Of a DNA stretch of 64,000 nucleotides, positions 1 to 11,080 are shown one piece after another. The stretch spans positions 9,601,501 through 9,665,500 of the forward strand of contig BSBM01000917.1 in NCBI GenBank assembly GCA_027924585.1, given 5' to 3'. Position 1 is the first letter of the stretch. Each line of letters starts with the position of its first letter. The stretch comes from Larix kaempferi (lineage: Eukaryota > Streptophyta > Pinopsida > Pinales > Pinaceae). A program made the position numbers and the translations under genes. Under the pieces are notes generated by a model. It had not been told where the DNA came from, did not search any database, and saw only the letters and a list, made by a program, of their open reading frames with translations.

Positions 1-63
1 ATGTAAACCTTCTAGAAGCTGTGATTTTAAAAAACGGGCGAAGTAAGCTTTTCTTATTTCCGG

Positions 64-75
64 ACGCATGCGCAA
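64..75 (+). other. CpG-rich near-palindromic core of the monomer (one per unit)
   Basis: Within an otherwise AT-rich unit, the segment GGACGCATGCGCAAAC holds three CpGs and two overlapping palindromes, GCATGC and TGCGCA. It matches 10 of 12 positions of the textbook NRF-1 consensus YGCGCAYGCGCR. The same core recurs in most monomers. Common departures are ACGGATGC, GCATGCATAAAC, GCATGCACAAAC, ACGTATGC and the GGAGGAATGC type. Binding by any protein is inference. The position given is for the first monomer only. Confidence 0.6.
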
Positions 76-148
76 ACTATAGAATGTCGTTATGACGTAG
101 AATGTGCATAGTTTGTAGATTCCATTTATGAAATAAAACATATTTTCT

Positions 149-164
149 AAAAACTCGTGTTTTT
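149..164. other. Short inverted repeat AAAAAC-TCGT-GTTTTT (one per monomer)
   Basis: A 6-bp perfect stem, AAAAAC against GTTTTT, brackets a 4-nt TCGT loop. Flanking TTCT and ACGAA/AAGAA extend the dyad imperfectly. It recurs at the same phase in most units. Variants change mainly the loop or its edge (CTCATG, CTTGTG, CCCGTG) or, in the XhoI subtype, replace the right arm with CGAGTGTTTTACG. The A-run and T-run are one helical turn apart, a spacing that favours DNA curvature. It could extrude as a small cruciform or be a bent-DNA signal; neither is shown. Confidence 0.6.
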
Positions 165-1389
165 TACGAAATCATGTAAACCTTCTAGATGCTGTGATTT
201 TAAAAAACGGTGGAAGTAAGCTTTTCTTATTTCCGGACGCATGCGCAAACTATAGAAAGTCGTTATGACGTAGAATGTGCATACTTTGTTGATTCTATTT
301 ATGAAATAAAACACATTTTCTTAAAACTCGTGTTTTTTAAAAATCATGTAAACCTTCTAGATGCTGTGATTTTAAAAAACGGGGGAAGTAAGCTTTTCTT
401 ATTTCCGGAAGCATGCGCAAACTATAGAAAGTTGTTATGACGTAGAATGTGCATACTTTGTAGATTCCATTTATGAAATAAAACACATTTTCTAAAAACT
501 CGTGTTTTTTACGAAATCGTGTAAACCTTCTAGAAGCTGTGATTTTAAAAAACAGTGGAAGTAAGCTTTTCTTATTTCCGGACGCATGCGCAAACTATAG
601 AAAGTCGTTATGACATAGAATGTGCATACTTTGTTGATTCCATTTATGAAATAAAACACATTTTCTAAAAACTCGTGTTTTTTAAGAAATCATGTAAACC
701 TTCTAGATGCTGTGATTTTAAAAAACGGGGGAAGAGAGCTTTTCTTATTTCCGGAAGCATGCGCAAACTATAGAAAGTTTTTATGACGTAGAATGTGCAT
801 ACTTTGTAGATTCCATTTATGAAATAAAACACATTTTCTAAAAACTCGTGTTTTTTACGAAATCATGTAAACGTTCTAGAAGCTGTGATTTTAAAAAATG
901 GTGGAAGTAAGCTTTTCTTATTTGCGAACGCATGCGCAAACTATAGAAAGTCGTTAGAAAGTAGAATGTGCATAGTTTGTAGATTCCATTTATGAAATAA
1001 AACACATTTTCTAAAAACTCGTGTTTTTTACGAAATCATGTAAACCTTCTAGAAGCTGTGATTTTAAAAAACGGTAGAAGTAAGCTTTTCTTATTTCCGG
1101 ATGTATGCGCAAACTATAGAAAGTCGTTATGACGTAGAATGTGCATACTTTGTAGATTCCATTTATGAAATAAAACACATTTTCTAAAAACTCGTGTTTT
1201 TTACGAAATCATGTAAACCTTCTAGAAGCTGTGATTTTAAAAAACGGTGGAAGTCAGCTTTTCTTATTTCCGGACGCATGCGCAAACTATAGAAAGTCGT
1301 TATGACGTAGAATGTGCATACTTTGTTGATTCCATTTATGAAATAAAACAAATTTTCTAAAAACTCATGTTTTTTAACAAATCATGTAA

Positions 1390-1740
1390 ACCTTCTAGAT
1401 GCTGTGATTTTAAAAAACGGGCGAAGTAAGCTTTTCTTATTTCCGGATGCATGCGCAAACTATAGAAAGTCGTTATGACGTAGAATGTGCATACTTTGTA
1501 GATTCCATTGATGAAATAAAACACATTTTCTAAAAACTCGTGTTTTTCAAGAAATCATGTAAACCTTCTAGAAGCTGTGATTTTAAAAAACGGGGGAAGT
1601 AAGCTTTTCTTATTTCCAAACGCATGCGCAAACTATAGAAATTCGTTATGACATAGAATGTGCATACTTTGTTGATCCCATTTATGAAATAAAACACATT
1701 TTCTAAAAACTCGTGTTTTTTAAGAAATCATGTAAACCTT
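1390..1740 (+). repeat. 9-mer duplication, left copy
   Basis: Two adjacent monomers share a rare set of changes: GGATGCATGC, CCATTGATG at 1,505, TTTTTCAAGAAATC, then CCAAACGC with GACATAG and GTTGATCCC. The same set recurs with CCATTGATG at 3,062, an offset of 1,557 bp or nine monomers. Shared private changes in the same order indicate copying of a block rather than independent mutation. Confidence 0.8.
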
Positions 1741-2946
1741 CTAGAAGTTGTGATTTTAAAAAACGAGGGAAGTAAGCTTTTGTTATTTCCGGACGCATGC
1801 GCAAACTGTAGAAAGTCGTTATGACGTAGAATGTGCATACTTTGTAGATTCCATTTATGAAATAAAACACATTTTCTAAAAAGTCATGTTTTTTACAAAA
1901 TCATGTAAACCTTCTAGAAGCTGTGATTTTAAAAAACGGTGGAAGTAAGCTTTTCTTATTTCTGGACGTATGCGCAAACTATAGAAAGTCGTTATGACGT
2001 AGAATGTGCATACTTTGTAGATTCCATTTATGAAATAAGACAAAATTTCTAAAAACTCTTTTTTTTTACGAAATCATGTAAACCTTCTAGAAGCTGTGAT
2101 TTTAAAAAACGTTGGTAGTAAGCTTTTCTTATTTCCGGACGCATGCGCAAACTATAGAAAGTCGTTATGACGTAGAATGTGCATACTTTGTTGATTCCGT
2201 TTATGAAATAAAACACATTTTCTAAAAACTCGTGTTTTTTAACAAATCATGTAAACCTTCTAGAAGCTGTGATTTTAAAAAACGGGGGAAGTAAGTTTTT
2301 CTTATTTCCGGACGGATGCGCAAACTATAGAAATTCGTTTTGACGTAGAATGTGCATACTTTGTAGATTCCATTTATGAAATAAAACACATTTTCTAAAA
2401 ACTCGTGTTTTTTACGAAATAATGTAAACCTTCTAGAAGCTGTGATTTTAAAAAACGGTGGAAGTAAGCTTCTCTTATATCCGGACGCATGCGCAAACTA
2501 TAGAATGTCGTTATGACGTAGAATGTGCATAGTTTGTAGATTCCATTTATGAAATAAAACACATTTTCTAAAAAGTCGTGTTTTTTATGAAATCATGTAA
2601 ACCTTCTAGATGCTGTGATTTTAAAAAATGGTGGAAGTAAGCTTTTATTATTTCCGGACGCATGCGCAAACTATAGAAAGTCGTTATGATGTAGAATGTG
2701 CATACTTTGTTGATTCTATTTATGAAATAAAACACATTTTCTAAAAACTCGTGTTTTTTAAGAAATCATGTAAACCTTCTAGAAGCTGTGATTTTAAAAA
2801 ACGGGGGAAGTAAGCTTTTCTTATTTCCAAACGCATGCGCAAACTATAGAAAGTCGTTATGACGTAGAATGTGCATACTTTGTTGATTCCATTTATGAAA
2901 TAAAACACATTTTCTAAAAACTCGTGTTTTTTAAGAAATCATGTAA

Positions 2947-3297
2947 ACCTTCTAGAAGCTGTGATTTTAAAAAACGGGGGAAGTAAGCTTTTCTTATTTC
3001 CGGATGCATGCGCAAACTATAGAAAGTCGTTATGACGTAGAATGTGCATACTTTGTAGATTCCATTGATGAAATAAAACACATTTTCTAAAAACTCGTGT
3101 TTTTCAAGAAATCATGTAAACCTTCTAGAAGCTGTGATTTTAAAAAACGGGGGAAGTAAGCTTTTCTTATTTCCAAACGCATGCGCAAACTATAGAAATT
3201 CGTTATGACATAGAATGTGCATACTTTGTTGATCCCATTTATGAAATAAAACACATTTTCTAAAAACTCGTGTTTTTTAAGAAATCATGTAAACCTT
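2947..3297 (+). repeat. 9-mer duplication, right copy
   Basis: This partner of the block at about 1.39-1.74 kb keeps the CCATTGATG, TTTTTCAAG and GTTGATCCC markers in order, 1,557 bp downstream. A related but diverged CCATTGATG plus TTTTTCAAG monomer also occurs at about 47.33 kb. Confidence 0.8.
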
Positions 3298-6200
3298 CTA
3301 GATGCTGTGATTTTAAAAAACGGGGGAAGTAAGGTTTTCTTATTTACGGAAGCATGCGCAAACTATAGAAAGTTGTTATGACGTAGAATGTGCATACTTT
3401 GTAGATTCCATTTATGAAATAAAACACATTTTCTAAAAACTCGTGTTTTTTACGAAATCATGTAAACGTTTTAGAAGCTGTGATTTTAAAAAACGGTGGA
3501 AGTAAGCTTTTCTTATTTCCGAACGCATGCGCAAACTATAGAAAGTCGTTATGACGTAGAATGTGCATATTTTGTAGATTCCATTTATGAAATAAAACAC
3601 ATTTTCTAAAAACTCGTGTTTTTTACGAAATCATGTAAACCTTCTAGAAGCTGTGATTTTAAAAAACGGTGGAAGTAAGCTTTTCTTATTTCCGGAAGAA
3701 TGCGCAAACTATAGAATGTCGTTATGATGTAGAATGTGCATACTTTGTTGATTCCATTTATGAAATAAAACACATTTTCTAAAAAATCGTGTTTTTTAAG
3801 AAATCATGTAAACCTTCTAGAAGCTGTGATTTTAAAAAACGGGGGAAGTAAGCTTTTCTTATTTGCAAACGCATGCGCAAACTATAGAAATTCATTATCA
3901 CGTAGAATGTGCATACTTTGTTGATTCCATTTATGAAATAAAACACATTTTCTAAAAACTCGCGTTTTTTAACAAATCATGTAAACCTTCTAGATGCTGT
4001 GATTTTAAAAAACGGGCGAAGTAAGATTTTCTTAATTCCGGATGGATGCGCAAACTATAGAAAGTCGTTATGACGTAGAATGCGCATACTTTGTTGATTC
4101 CATTTATGAAATAAAACACATTTTCTAAAAACTCGTGTTTTTTAACAAATCGTGTAAACCTTCTAGAAGCTGTGATTTTAAAAAATGGGGGAAGTAAGCT
4201 TTTTTTATTTCCGGACGGATGCGTAAACTATAGAATGTCGTTATTACGTAGAATGTGCATACTTTGTAGGTTCCATTTATGAAATAAAACACATTTTCTA
4301 AAAACTCGTCTTTTTTACGAAATCATGTAAACCTTCTAGAAGATGTGATTTTAAAAAACGGTGGAAGTAAGGTTTTCTTATTTCCGGACGTATGCGCAAA
4401 CTATAGAAAGTCGTTATGACGTAGAATGTGCATACTTTGTAGATTCCATTTATGAAATAAAACACATTTTCTAAAAACTCGTGTTTTTTACGAAATCATG
4501 TAAACCTTCTAGAAGCTTTGATTTTAAAAAACGGTGGAAGTAAGCTTTTCTTATTTCCGGACGCATGCGCAAACTATAGAAAGTCGTTATGACGTAGAAT
4601 GTGCATACTATGTTGATTCCATTTATGAAATAAAACAAATTTTCTAAAAACTCGCGTTTTTTAACAAATCATGTAAACCTTCTAGAAGCTGTGATTTTAA
4701 AAAACGGGCGAAGTAAGCTTTTCTTAATTCCGGACGGATGCGCAAACTATAGAAAGTCGTTATGACGTAGAATTTGCATACTTTGTAGATTCCATTTATG
4801 AAATAAAACACATTTTCTAAAAACTCGTGTTTTTTACGAAACCATGTAAACCTTCTAGAAGCTGTGATTTTAAAAAACGTTGGAAGTAAGCTTTTCTTAT
4901 TTCCGGACGCATGCGCAAACTATAGAAAGTCGTTATGACGTAGAATGTGCATACTTTGTTTATTCCATTTATGAAATAAAACAAATTTTCTAAAAACTCG
5001 TGTTTTTTAACAAATCATGTAAATTTTCTAGAAGCTGTGATTTTAAAAAACGGGCGAAGTAAGCTTTTCTTATTTCCGGACGCATGCGCAAACTATAGAA
5101 AGTCGTTATGACGTAGAAGGTGCATACTTTGTAGATTCCATTTATTAAATAAAACACATTTTCTAAAAAGTCGTGTTTTTTACGAAACCATGTAAACCTT
5201 CTAGAAGCTGTGATTTTAAAAAACGGTGGAAGTAAGCTTTTCTTATATCCGGATGCATTCGCAAACTATAGAATGTTGTTATGACGTAGAATGTGCATAC
5301 TTTGTAGATTCCATTTATGAAATAAAACACATTTTCTAAAAACTCGTGTTTTTTACGAAATCATGTAAACCTTCTAGATGCTGTGATTTTAAAAAATGGT
5401 GTAAGTAAGCTTTTCTTATTTCCGGACGCATGCGCAAACTATAGAAAGTCGTTATGACGTAGAATGTGCATACTTTGTTGATTCTATTTATGAAATAAAA
5501 CACATTTTCTAAAAACTTGTGTTTTTTAAGAAATCATGTAAACCTCCTAGAAGCTGTGATTTTAAAAAACGGGGGAAGTAAGCTTTTCTTATTTCCAAAC
5601 GCATGCGCAAACTATAGAAAGTCGTTATGACGTAGAATGTGCATACTTTGTTGATTCCATTTATGAAATAAAACACATTTTCTAAAAACTCGTGTTTTTT
5701 AAGAAATCATGTAAACCTTCTAGAAGTTGTGATTTTAAAAAACGGGGGAAGTAAGCTTTTCTTATTTCCGGACGCATGCGCAAACTATATAAAGTCGTTA
5801 TGACGTAGAATGTGCATACTTTGTAGATTCCATTTATGAAATAAAACACATTTTCTAAAAACTCGTGTTTTTTACGAAATCATGTAAACCTTTTAGAAGC
5901 TGTGATTTTAAAAAACGGTGGAAGTAAGCTTTTCTTATTTGCAAACGCATGCGCAAACTATAGAAAGTCATTATCACGTAGAATGTGCATACTTTTTTGA
6001 TTCCATTTATGAAATAAAACACATTATCTAAAAACTCGTGTTTTTAAAGAAATCATGTAAACCTTCTAGAAGCTGGGATTTTAAAAAACGGGGGAAGTAA
6101 GCTTTTCTTATTTCCGGACGCATGCACAAACTATAGAAAGTCGTTATGCCGTAGAATGTGCATACTTTGTAGATTCCATTTATGAAATAAAACACATTTT

Positions 6201-6864
6201 CTAAAAACTCGTGTTTTTTACGAAATCATGTAAACCTTCTAGAAGCTGTGATTTTAAAAAATGGTGGAAGTAAGCTTTTGTTATTTCCGGATGTATGCGC
6301 AAACTATAGAAAGTCGTTATGACGTAGAATGTGCATACTTTGTAGATTCCATTTATGAAATAAAACACATTTTCTAAAAACTCGTGTTTTTTACGAAATC
6401 ATGTAAACCTTCTAGAAGCTGTGATTTTAAAAAACGGTGGAAGTAAGCTTTTCTTATTTTCGGATGCATGCGCAAACTATAGAAAGTCGTTATGACGTAG
6501 AATGTGCATACTTTGTTGATTCCATTTATGAAATAAAACAAATTTTCTAAAAACTGATGTTTTTTAACAAATCATGTAAACCTTCTAGAAGCTGTGATTT
6601 TAAAAAACGGGCGAAGTAAGCTTTTCTTATTTCCGGACGGATGCGCAAACTATAGAAAGTCGTTATGACGTAGAATGTGCATACTTTGTTGATTCCATTT
6701 ATGAAATAAAACACATTTTCTAAAAACTCGTGTTTTTTAAGAAATCATTTAAACCTTCTAGAAGTTGTGATTTTAAAAAACGGGGGAAGTAAGCTTTTCT
6801 TATTTCCGGACGCATGCGCAAACTATATAAAGTCGTTATGACGTAGAATGTGCATACTTTGTTG

Positions 6865-7902
6865 ATTCCATTTATGAAATAAAACACATTTTCTAAAAAC
6901 TCGTGTTTTTTAAGAAATCATTTAAACCTTCTAGAAGTTGTGATTTTAAAAAACGGGGGAAGTAAGCTTTTCTTATTTCCGGACGCATGCGCAAACTATA
7001 TAAAGTCGTTATGACGTAGAATGTGCATACTTTGTAGATTCCATTTATGAAATAAAACACATTTTCTAAAAACTCGTGTTTTTTATGAAATCATGTAAAC
7101 CTTTTAGAAGCTGTGATTTTAAAAAACGGTGGAAGTAAGCTTTTCTTATTTCCGGACGCATGCGGAAACTATAGAAAGTCGTTATGCCGTAGAATGTGCA
7201 TACTTTGTAGATTCCATTTATGAAATAAAACACATTTTCTAAAAAGTCGTGTTTTTTACGAAATCATGTAAACCTTCTAGAAGCTGTGATTTTAAAAAAT
7301 GGTGGAAGTAAGCTTTTCTTATTTCCGGACGTATGCGCAAACTATAGAAAGTCGTTATGACGTAGAATGTGCATACTTTGTAGATTCCATTGATGAAATA
7401 AGACACATTTTCTAAAAACTCTTTTTTTTTACGAAATCATCTAAACCTTCTAGAAGCTGTGATTTTAAAAAACGGTGGTAGTAAGCTTTTCTTATTTCCG
7501 GACGCATGCGCAAACTATAGAAAGTCGTTATGACGTAGAATGTGCATACTTTGTTGATTCCGTTTATGAAATAAAACACAATTTCTAAAAACTCGTGTTT
7601 TTTAACAAATCATGTAAACCTTCTAGAAGCTGTGATTTTAAAAAACGGGGGAAGTAAGCTTTTCTTATTTCCGGACGGATGCGGAAACTATAGAAAGTCA
7701 TTATGACGTAGAATGTGCATACTTTGTAGTTTCCATTTATGAAATAAAACACATTTTCTAAAAACTCGTGTTTTTTACGAAATCATGTAAACCTTCTAGA
7801 AGCTGTGATTTTAAAAAACGGTGGAAGTAAGCTTCTCTTATTTCCGGACGCATGCGCAAACTATAGAATGTCGTTATGACGTAGAATGTGCATAGTTTGT
7901 AG
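6865..7902 (+). repeat. 6-mer tandem duplication, copy 1 (1,038-bp period)
   Basis: Six monomers with a distinctive marker order: TCATTTAAACC with AGTTGTG, a TATATAAAG core, CTTTTAGAAG with GCGGAAAC and GCCGTAG, a run of nine T with TCATCTAAACC, GGTGGTAGTAAG, GGACGGATGCGGAAAC with GTCATTATG, and TTCTCTTATT with CATAGTTTG. All recur 1,038 bp downstream. A single-monomer duplication of the TATATAAAG unit (about 6.73-7.08 kb) sits at its left edge. Confidence 0.9.
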
Positions 7903-8996
7903 ATTCCATTTATGAAATAAAACACATTTTCTAAAAACTCGTGTTTTTTAAGAAATCATTTAAACCTTCTAGAAGTTGTGATTTTAAAAAACGGGGGAAG
8001 TAAGCTTTTCTTATTTCCGGACGCATGCGCAAACTATATAAAGTCGTTATGACGTAGAATGTGCATACTTTGTAGATTCCATTTATGAAATAAAACACAT
8101 TTTCTAAAAACTCGTGTTTTTTATGAAATCATGTAAACCTTTTAGAAGCTGTGATTTTAAAAAACGGTGGAAGTAAGCTTTTCTTATTTCCGGACGCATG
8201 CGGAAACTATAGAAAGTCGTTATGCCGTAGAATGTGCATACTTTGTAGATTCCATTTATGAAATAAAACACATTTTCTAAAAAGTCGTGTTTTTTACGAA
8301 ATCATGTAAACCTTCTAGAAGCTGTGATTTTAAAAAATGGTGGAAGTAAGCTTTTCTTATTTCCGGACGTATGCGCAAACTATAGAAAGTCGTTATGACG
8401 TAGAATGTGCATACTTTGTAGATTCCATTGATGAAATAAGACACATTTTCTAAAAACTCTTTTTTTTTACGAAATCATCTAAACCTTCTAGAAGCTGTGA
8501 TTTTAAAAAACGGTGGTAGTAAGCTTTTCTTATTTCCGGACGCATGCGCAAACTATAGAAAGTCGTTATGACGTAGAATGTGCATACTTTGTTGATTCCG
8601 TTTATGAAATAAAACACAATTTCTAAAAACTCGTGTTTTTTAACAAATCATGTAAACCTTCTAGAAGCTGTGATTTTAAAAAATGGGGGAAGTAAGCTTT
8701 TCTTATTTCCGGACGGATGCGGAAACTATAGAAAGTCATTATGACGTAGAATGTGCATACTTTGTAGTTTCCATTTATGAAATAAAACACATTTTCTAAA
8801 AACTCGTGTTTTTTACGAAATCATGTAAACCTTCTAGAAGCTGTGATTTTAAAAAACGGTGGAAGTAAGCTTCTCTTATTTCCGGACGCATGCGCAAACT
8901 ATAGAATGTCGTTATGACGTAGAATGTGCATAGTTTGTAGATTCCATTTATGAAATAAAACACATTTTCTAAAAACTCGTGTTTTTTAAGAAATCA
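7903..8996 (+). repeat. 6-mer tandem duplication, copy 2
   Basis: This is a near-identical repeat of the preceding six monomers at an offset of 1,038 bp. One difference seen is AAATGGGGGAAG at about 8.68 kb against AAACGGGGGAAG in copy 1, a CpG-type change. Similarity ends at about 8,997, where TCATGTAAACC replaces TCATTTAAACC. The high similarity argues for recent duplication. Confidence 0.9.
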
Positions 8997-9719
8997 TGTA
9001 AACCTTCTAGAAGCTGTGATTTTAAAAAACGGGTGAAGTAAGCTTTTCTTATTTCCGGACGCATGCGCAAACTATAGAATGTCGTTATGACGTAGAATGT
9101 GCATACTTTGTAGATTCCATTTATGAAATAAAACACATTTTCTAAAAACTCGTGTTTTTTACGAAATCATGTAAACGTTCTAGATGTTGTGATTTTAAAA
9201 AATGGTGGAAGTAAGCTTTTCTTATTTCCGGACGCATGCACAAACTATAGAAACTTGTTATGATGTAGAATGTGCATACTTTGTTGATTCTATTTATGAA
9301 ATAAAACACATTTTCTAAAAACTCGTGTTTTTTAAAAAATCATGTAAACCTTCTAGAAGCTGTGATTTTAAAAAACGGGGGAAGTAAGCGTTACTTATTT
9401 CCGGACGCATGCGCAAACTATAGAAATTCCTTATGACGTAGAATGTGCATACTTTGTAGATTCCATTTATGAAATAAAACAAATTTTCTAAAAACTCGTG
9501 TTTTTTACGAAATCATGTAAACCTTCTAGAAGCTCTGATTTTAAAAAACGGTGGAAGTAAGCTTTTCTTGTTTCCGGACGCATGCGTAAACTATAGAATG
9601 TCGTTATGACGTAGAATGTGCATACTTTGTAGATTCAAATTTATGAAATAAAACACATTTTCTAAAAACTCGTGTTTTTTACGAAATCATATAAACCTTC
9701 TAGATGCTGTGATTTTAAA
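8997..9719 (+). repeat. Spacer monomers between the 6-mer duplication and module X
   Basis: About four monomers with no close adjacent partner. One carries the GCGTTACTT variant at 9,389, seen again only at 59,012 and 62,297. Another has GATTCAAATTTATG at about 9,635, a 1-bp expansion of the otherwise constant GATTCCATTTATG. There is no gene in this stretch. Confidence 0.75.
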
Positions 9720-10708
9720 AAACGGTGAAAGTAAGCTTTTCTTATTTCCGGACGCATGCGCAAACTATAGAAAGTCATTATGACGTAGAATGTGCATACT
9801 TTTTAGATTCCATTTATGAAATAAAACACATTTTCTAAAAACTTGTGTGTTTTACGAAATCATGTAAACCTTCTAGAAGCTGTGATTTTAAAAAACGGTG
9901 GAATTAAGCTTTTCTTATTTTCGGAGGAATGCGCAAACTATAGAAAGTCGTTAGGACGTATAATGTGCATACTTTGTTGATTCCATTTATGAAATAAAAC
10001 ACATTTTCTAAAAACCCGTGTTTTTTACGAAATCATGTAAACCTTTTAGAAGCTGTGATTTTAAAAAACGGTGGAAGTAAGCTTTTCTTATTTCCGGACG
10101 CATGCGCAAACTATAGAAAGTCATTATGACGTAGAATGTGCATACTTTTTAGATTCCATTTATGAAATAAAACACATTTTCTAAAAACCCGTGTTTTTTA
10201 CGAAATCATGTAAACCTTCTAGAAGCTGTGATTTTAAAAAACGATGGAAGTAAGCTTTTCTTATTTCCGGACGCATGCGCAAACTATAGAATGTCGTTAT
10301 GATGTAGAATGTGCATACTTTGTAGATTCCATTTATGAAATAAAACACATTTTCTAAAAACTCGTGTTTTTTACGAAATCATGTAAACCTTCTAGAAGCT
10401 GTGATTTTAAAAAATGGTGGAAGTAATCTTTTCTTATTTCCGGACGGATGCGCAAACTATAGAAAGTCGTTATGATGTAGAATGTGCATACTTTGTAGAT
10501 TCCATTTATGAAATAAAACACATTTTCTAAAAACTCGTGTTTTTTACGAAATCATGTAAACCTTCTAGAAGCTGTGATTTTAAAAAACGGTGGAAGTAAG
10601 CTTCTCTTATTTCCGGACGCATGCGCAAACTATAGAAAGTCGTTATGACGTAGAATGTGCATACTTTGTAGATTCCATTTATGAAATAAAACACATTTTC
10701 TAAAAACT
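9720..10708 (+). repeat. Module X, first copy (6 monomers)
   Basis: Markers in order are ACGGTGAAAG, CTTGTGTGTTTTACG, GGAATTAAGC with GGAGGAATG (9,923), TTAGGACGTATAATG, CGATGGAAG, GATGTAG, and TTCTCTTATT. The same series recurs at offset 2,419 (12.14 kb) and again 1,038 bp later. One internal monomer, at about 10.08-10.16 kb, differs from both later copies: it has CTTTTTAGATT where they have ATATCAGGACG and CTTTGAAGATT. This suggests a local conversion event. Confidence 0.85.
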
Positions 10709-11080
10709 CGTGTTTTTTACGAAATCATGTAAACCTTTTAAAAGTTGTGATTTTAAAAAACGGTGGAAGTAAGCTTTTCTTATTTCCGGACGCATGCATA
10801 AACTATAGAAAGTTGTTATGACGTAGAATGTGCATACTTTGTTGATTCCATTTATGAAATAAAACACATTTTCTAAAAACTCATGTTTTTTAAGAAATCA
10901 AATAAACCTTCTAGAAGCTGTGATTTTAAAAAACGGGGAAGTAAGCTTTTCTTATTTCCGGACGCATGCGCAAACTATAGAAAGTCGTTATGACGTAGAA
11001 TGTGCATACTTTGTTGATTCTATTTATGAAATAAAACACATTTTCTAAAAAATCGTGTTTTTTACGAAATCATGTAAACC
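10709..11080 (+). repeat. Module Y, first copy (about 2 monomers)
   Basis: Marked by CTTTTAAAAGTTGTG, GCATGCATAAAC, AAGAAATCAAATAAACC, ACGGGGAAG (one G short) and CTAAAAAATCG. It recurs at 14,166-14,537 with an offset of 3,457 bp. A more diverged relative (TTTTAACAGTTG, TCATATAAACC) is at about 56.73-56.92 kb. Confidence 0.8.

Larger units (their letters stand above)
1..173 (+). repeat. Exemplar monomer with internal landmarks
   Basis: This is the first full unit in the window, exactly 173 bp in the phase used here. Landmarks are an XbaI-type TCTAGA (11-16), the T4A6 tract (24-34), the variable box after ACGG (about 34-43), HindIII AAGCTT (45-50), TCCGGA (59-64), overlapping palindromes GCATGC (66-71) and TGCGCA (69-74), a TGACGTAG box (93-100), and the TTTATGAAATAAAACA segment (about 125-140). 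A small inverted repeat lies at 149-164. HindIII, SphI-type and XbaI-type sites recur in most monomers, so digestion should give a ladder of 173-bp steps. The phase is arbitrary; the biological start of a unit is unknown. Confidence 0.95.
1..6864 (+). repeat. Region A: mixed class 1/2/3 monomers
   Basis: About 40 monomers alternating irregularly between class 1 (GTAGATT, ACGAAATC, GGTGGAAG), class 2 (GTTGATT, AAGAAATC, GGGGGAAG, often CCAAACGC) and class 3 (CAAATTTT, AACAAATC, GGGCGAAG). Class 3 units occur near 1.35, 4.65 and 5.0 kb. No short fixed alternation is seen. Modules here reappear at 44.5-53 kb, for example the GAAGG variant of the TAGAATG box at 5,116, 46,615 and 50,247. There is no gene in this stretch. 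Confidence 0.85.

Noticed and set aside
81-100. CENP-B box in the TTCGTTATGACGTAG variant
   Set aside because: The consensus NTTCGNNNNANNCGGGN needs A at position 10 and CGGG at 13-16. Here these are G and GTAG, so only the TTCG half matches.
92-100. TGACGTAG as a CRE-type regulatory site
   Set aside because: It is only a half-site match (TGACG), part of the repeat, and prone to CpG decay (GATGTAG, GACATAG). Nothing nearby is a gene to regulate.
210-440. Forward-strand open frames containing VSFSYFRTHAQTIESRYDV-like peptide
   Set aside because: This is the same repeat read on the plus strand. It overlaps reverse-strand frames elsewhere, and its length depends on local indels.
7400-7440. Run of T as a Pol III terminator or tRNA-related element
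   Set aside because: T runs occur in every monomer. I saw no A-box or B-box, and no cloverleaf-forming sequence.
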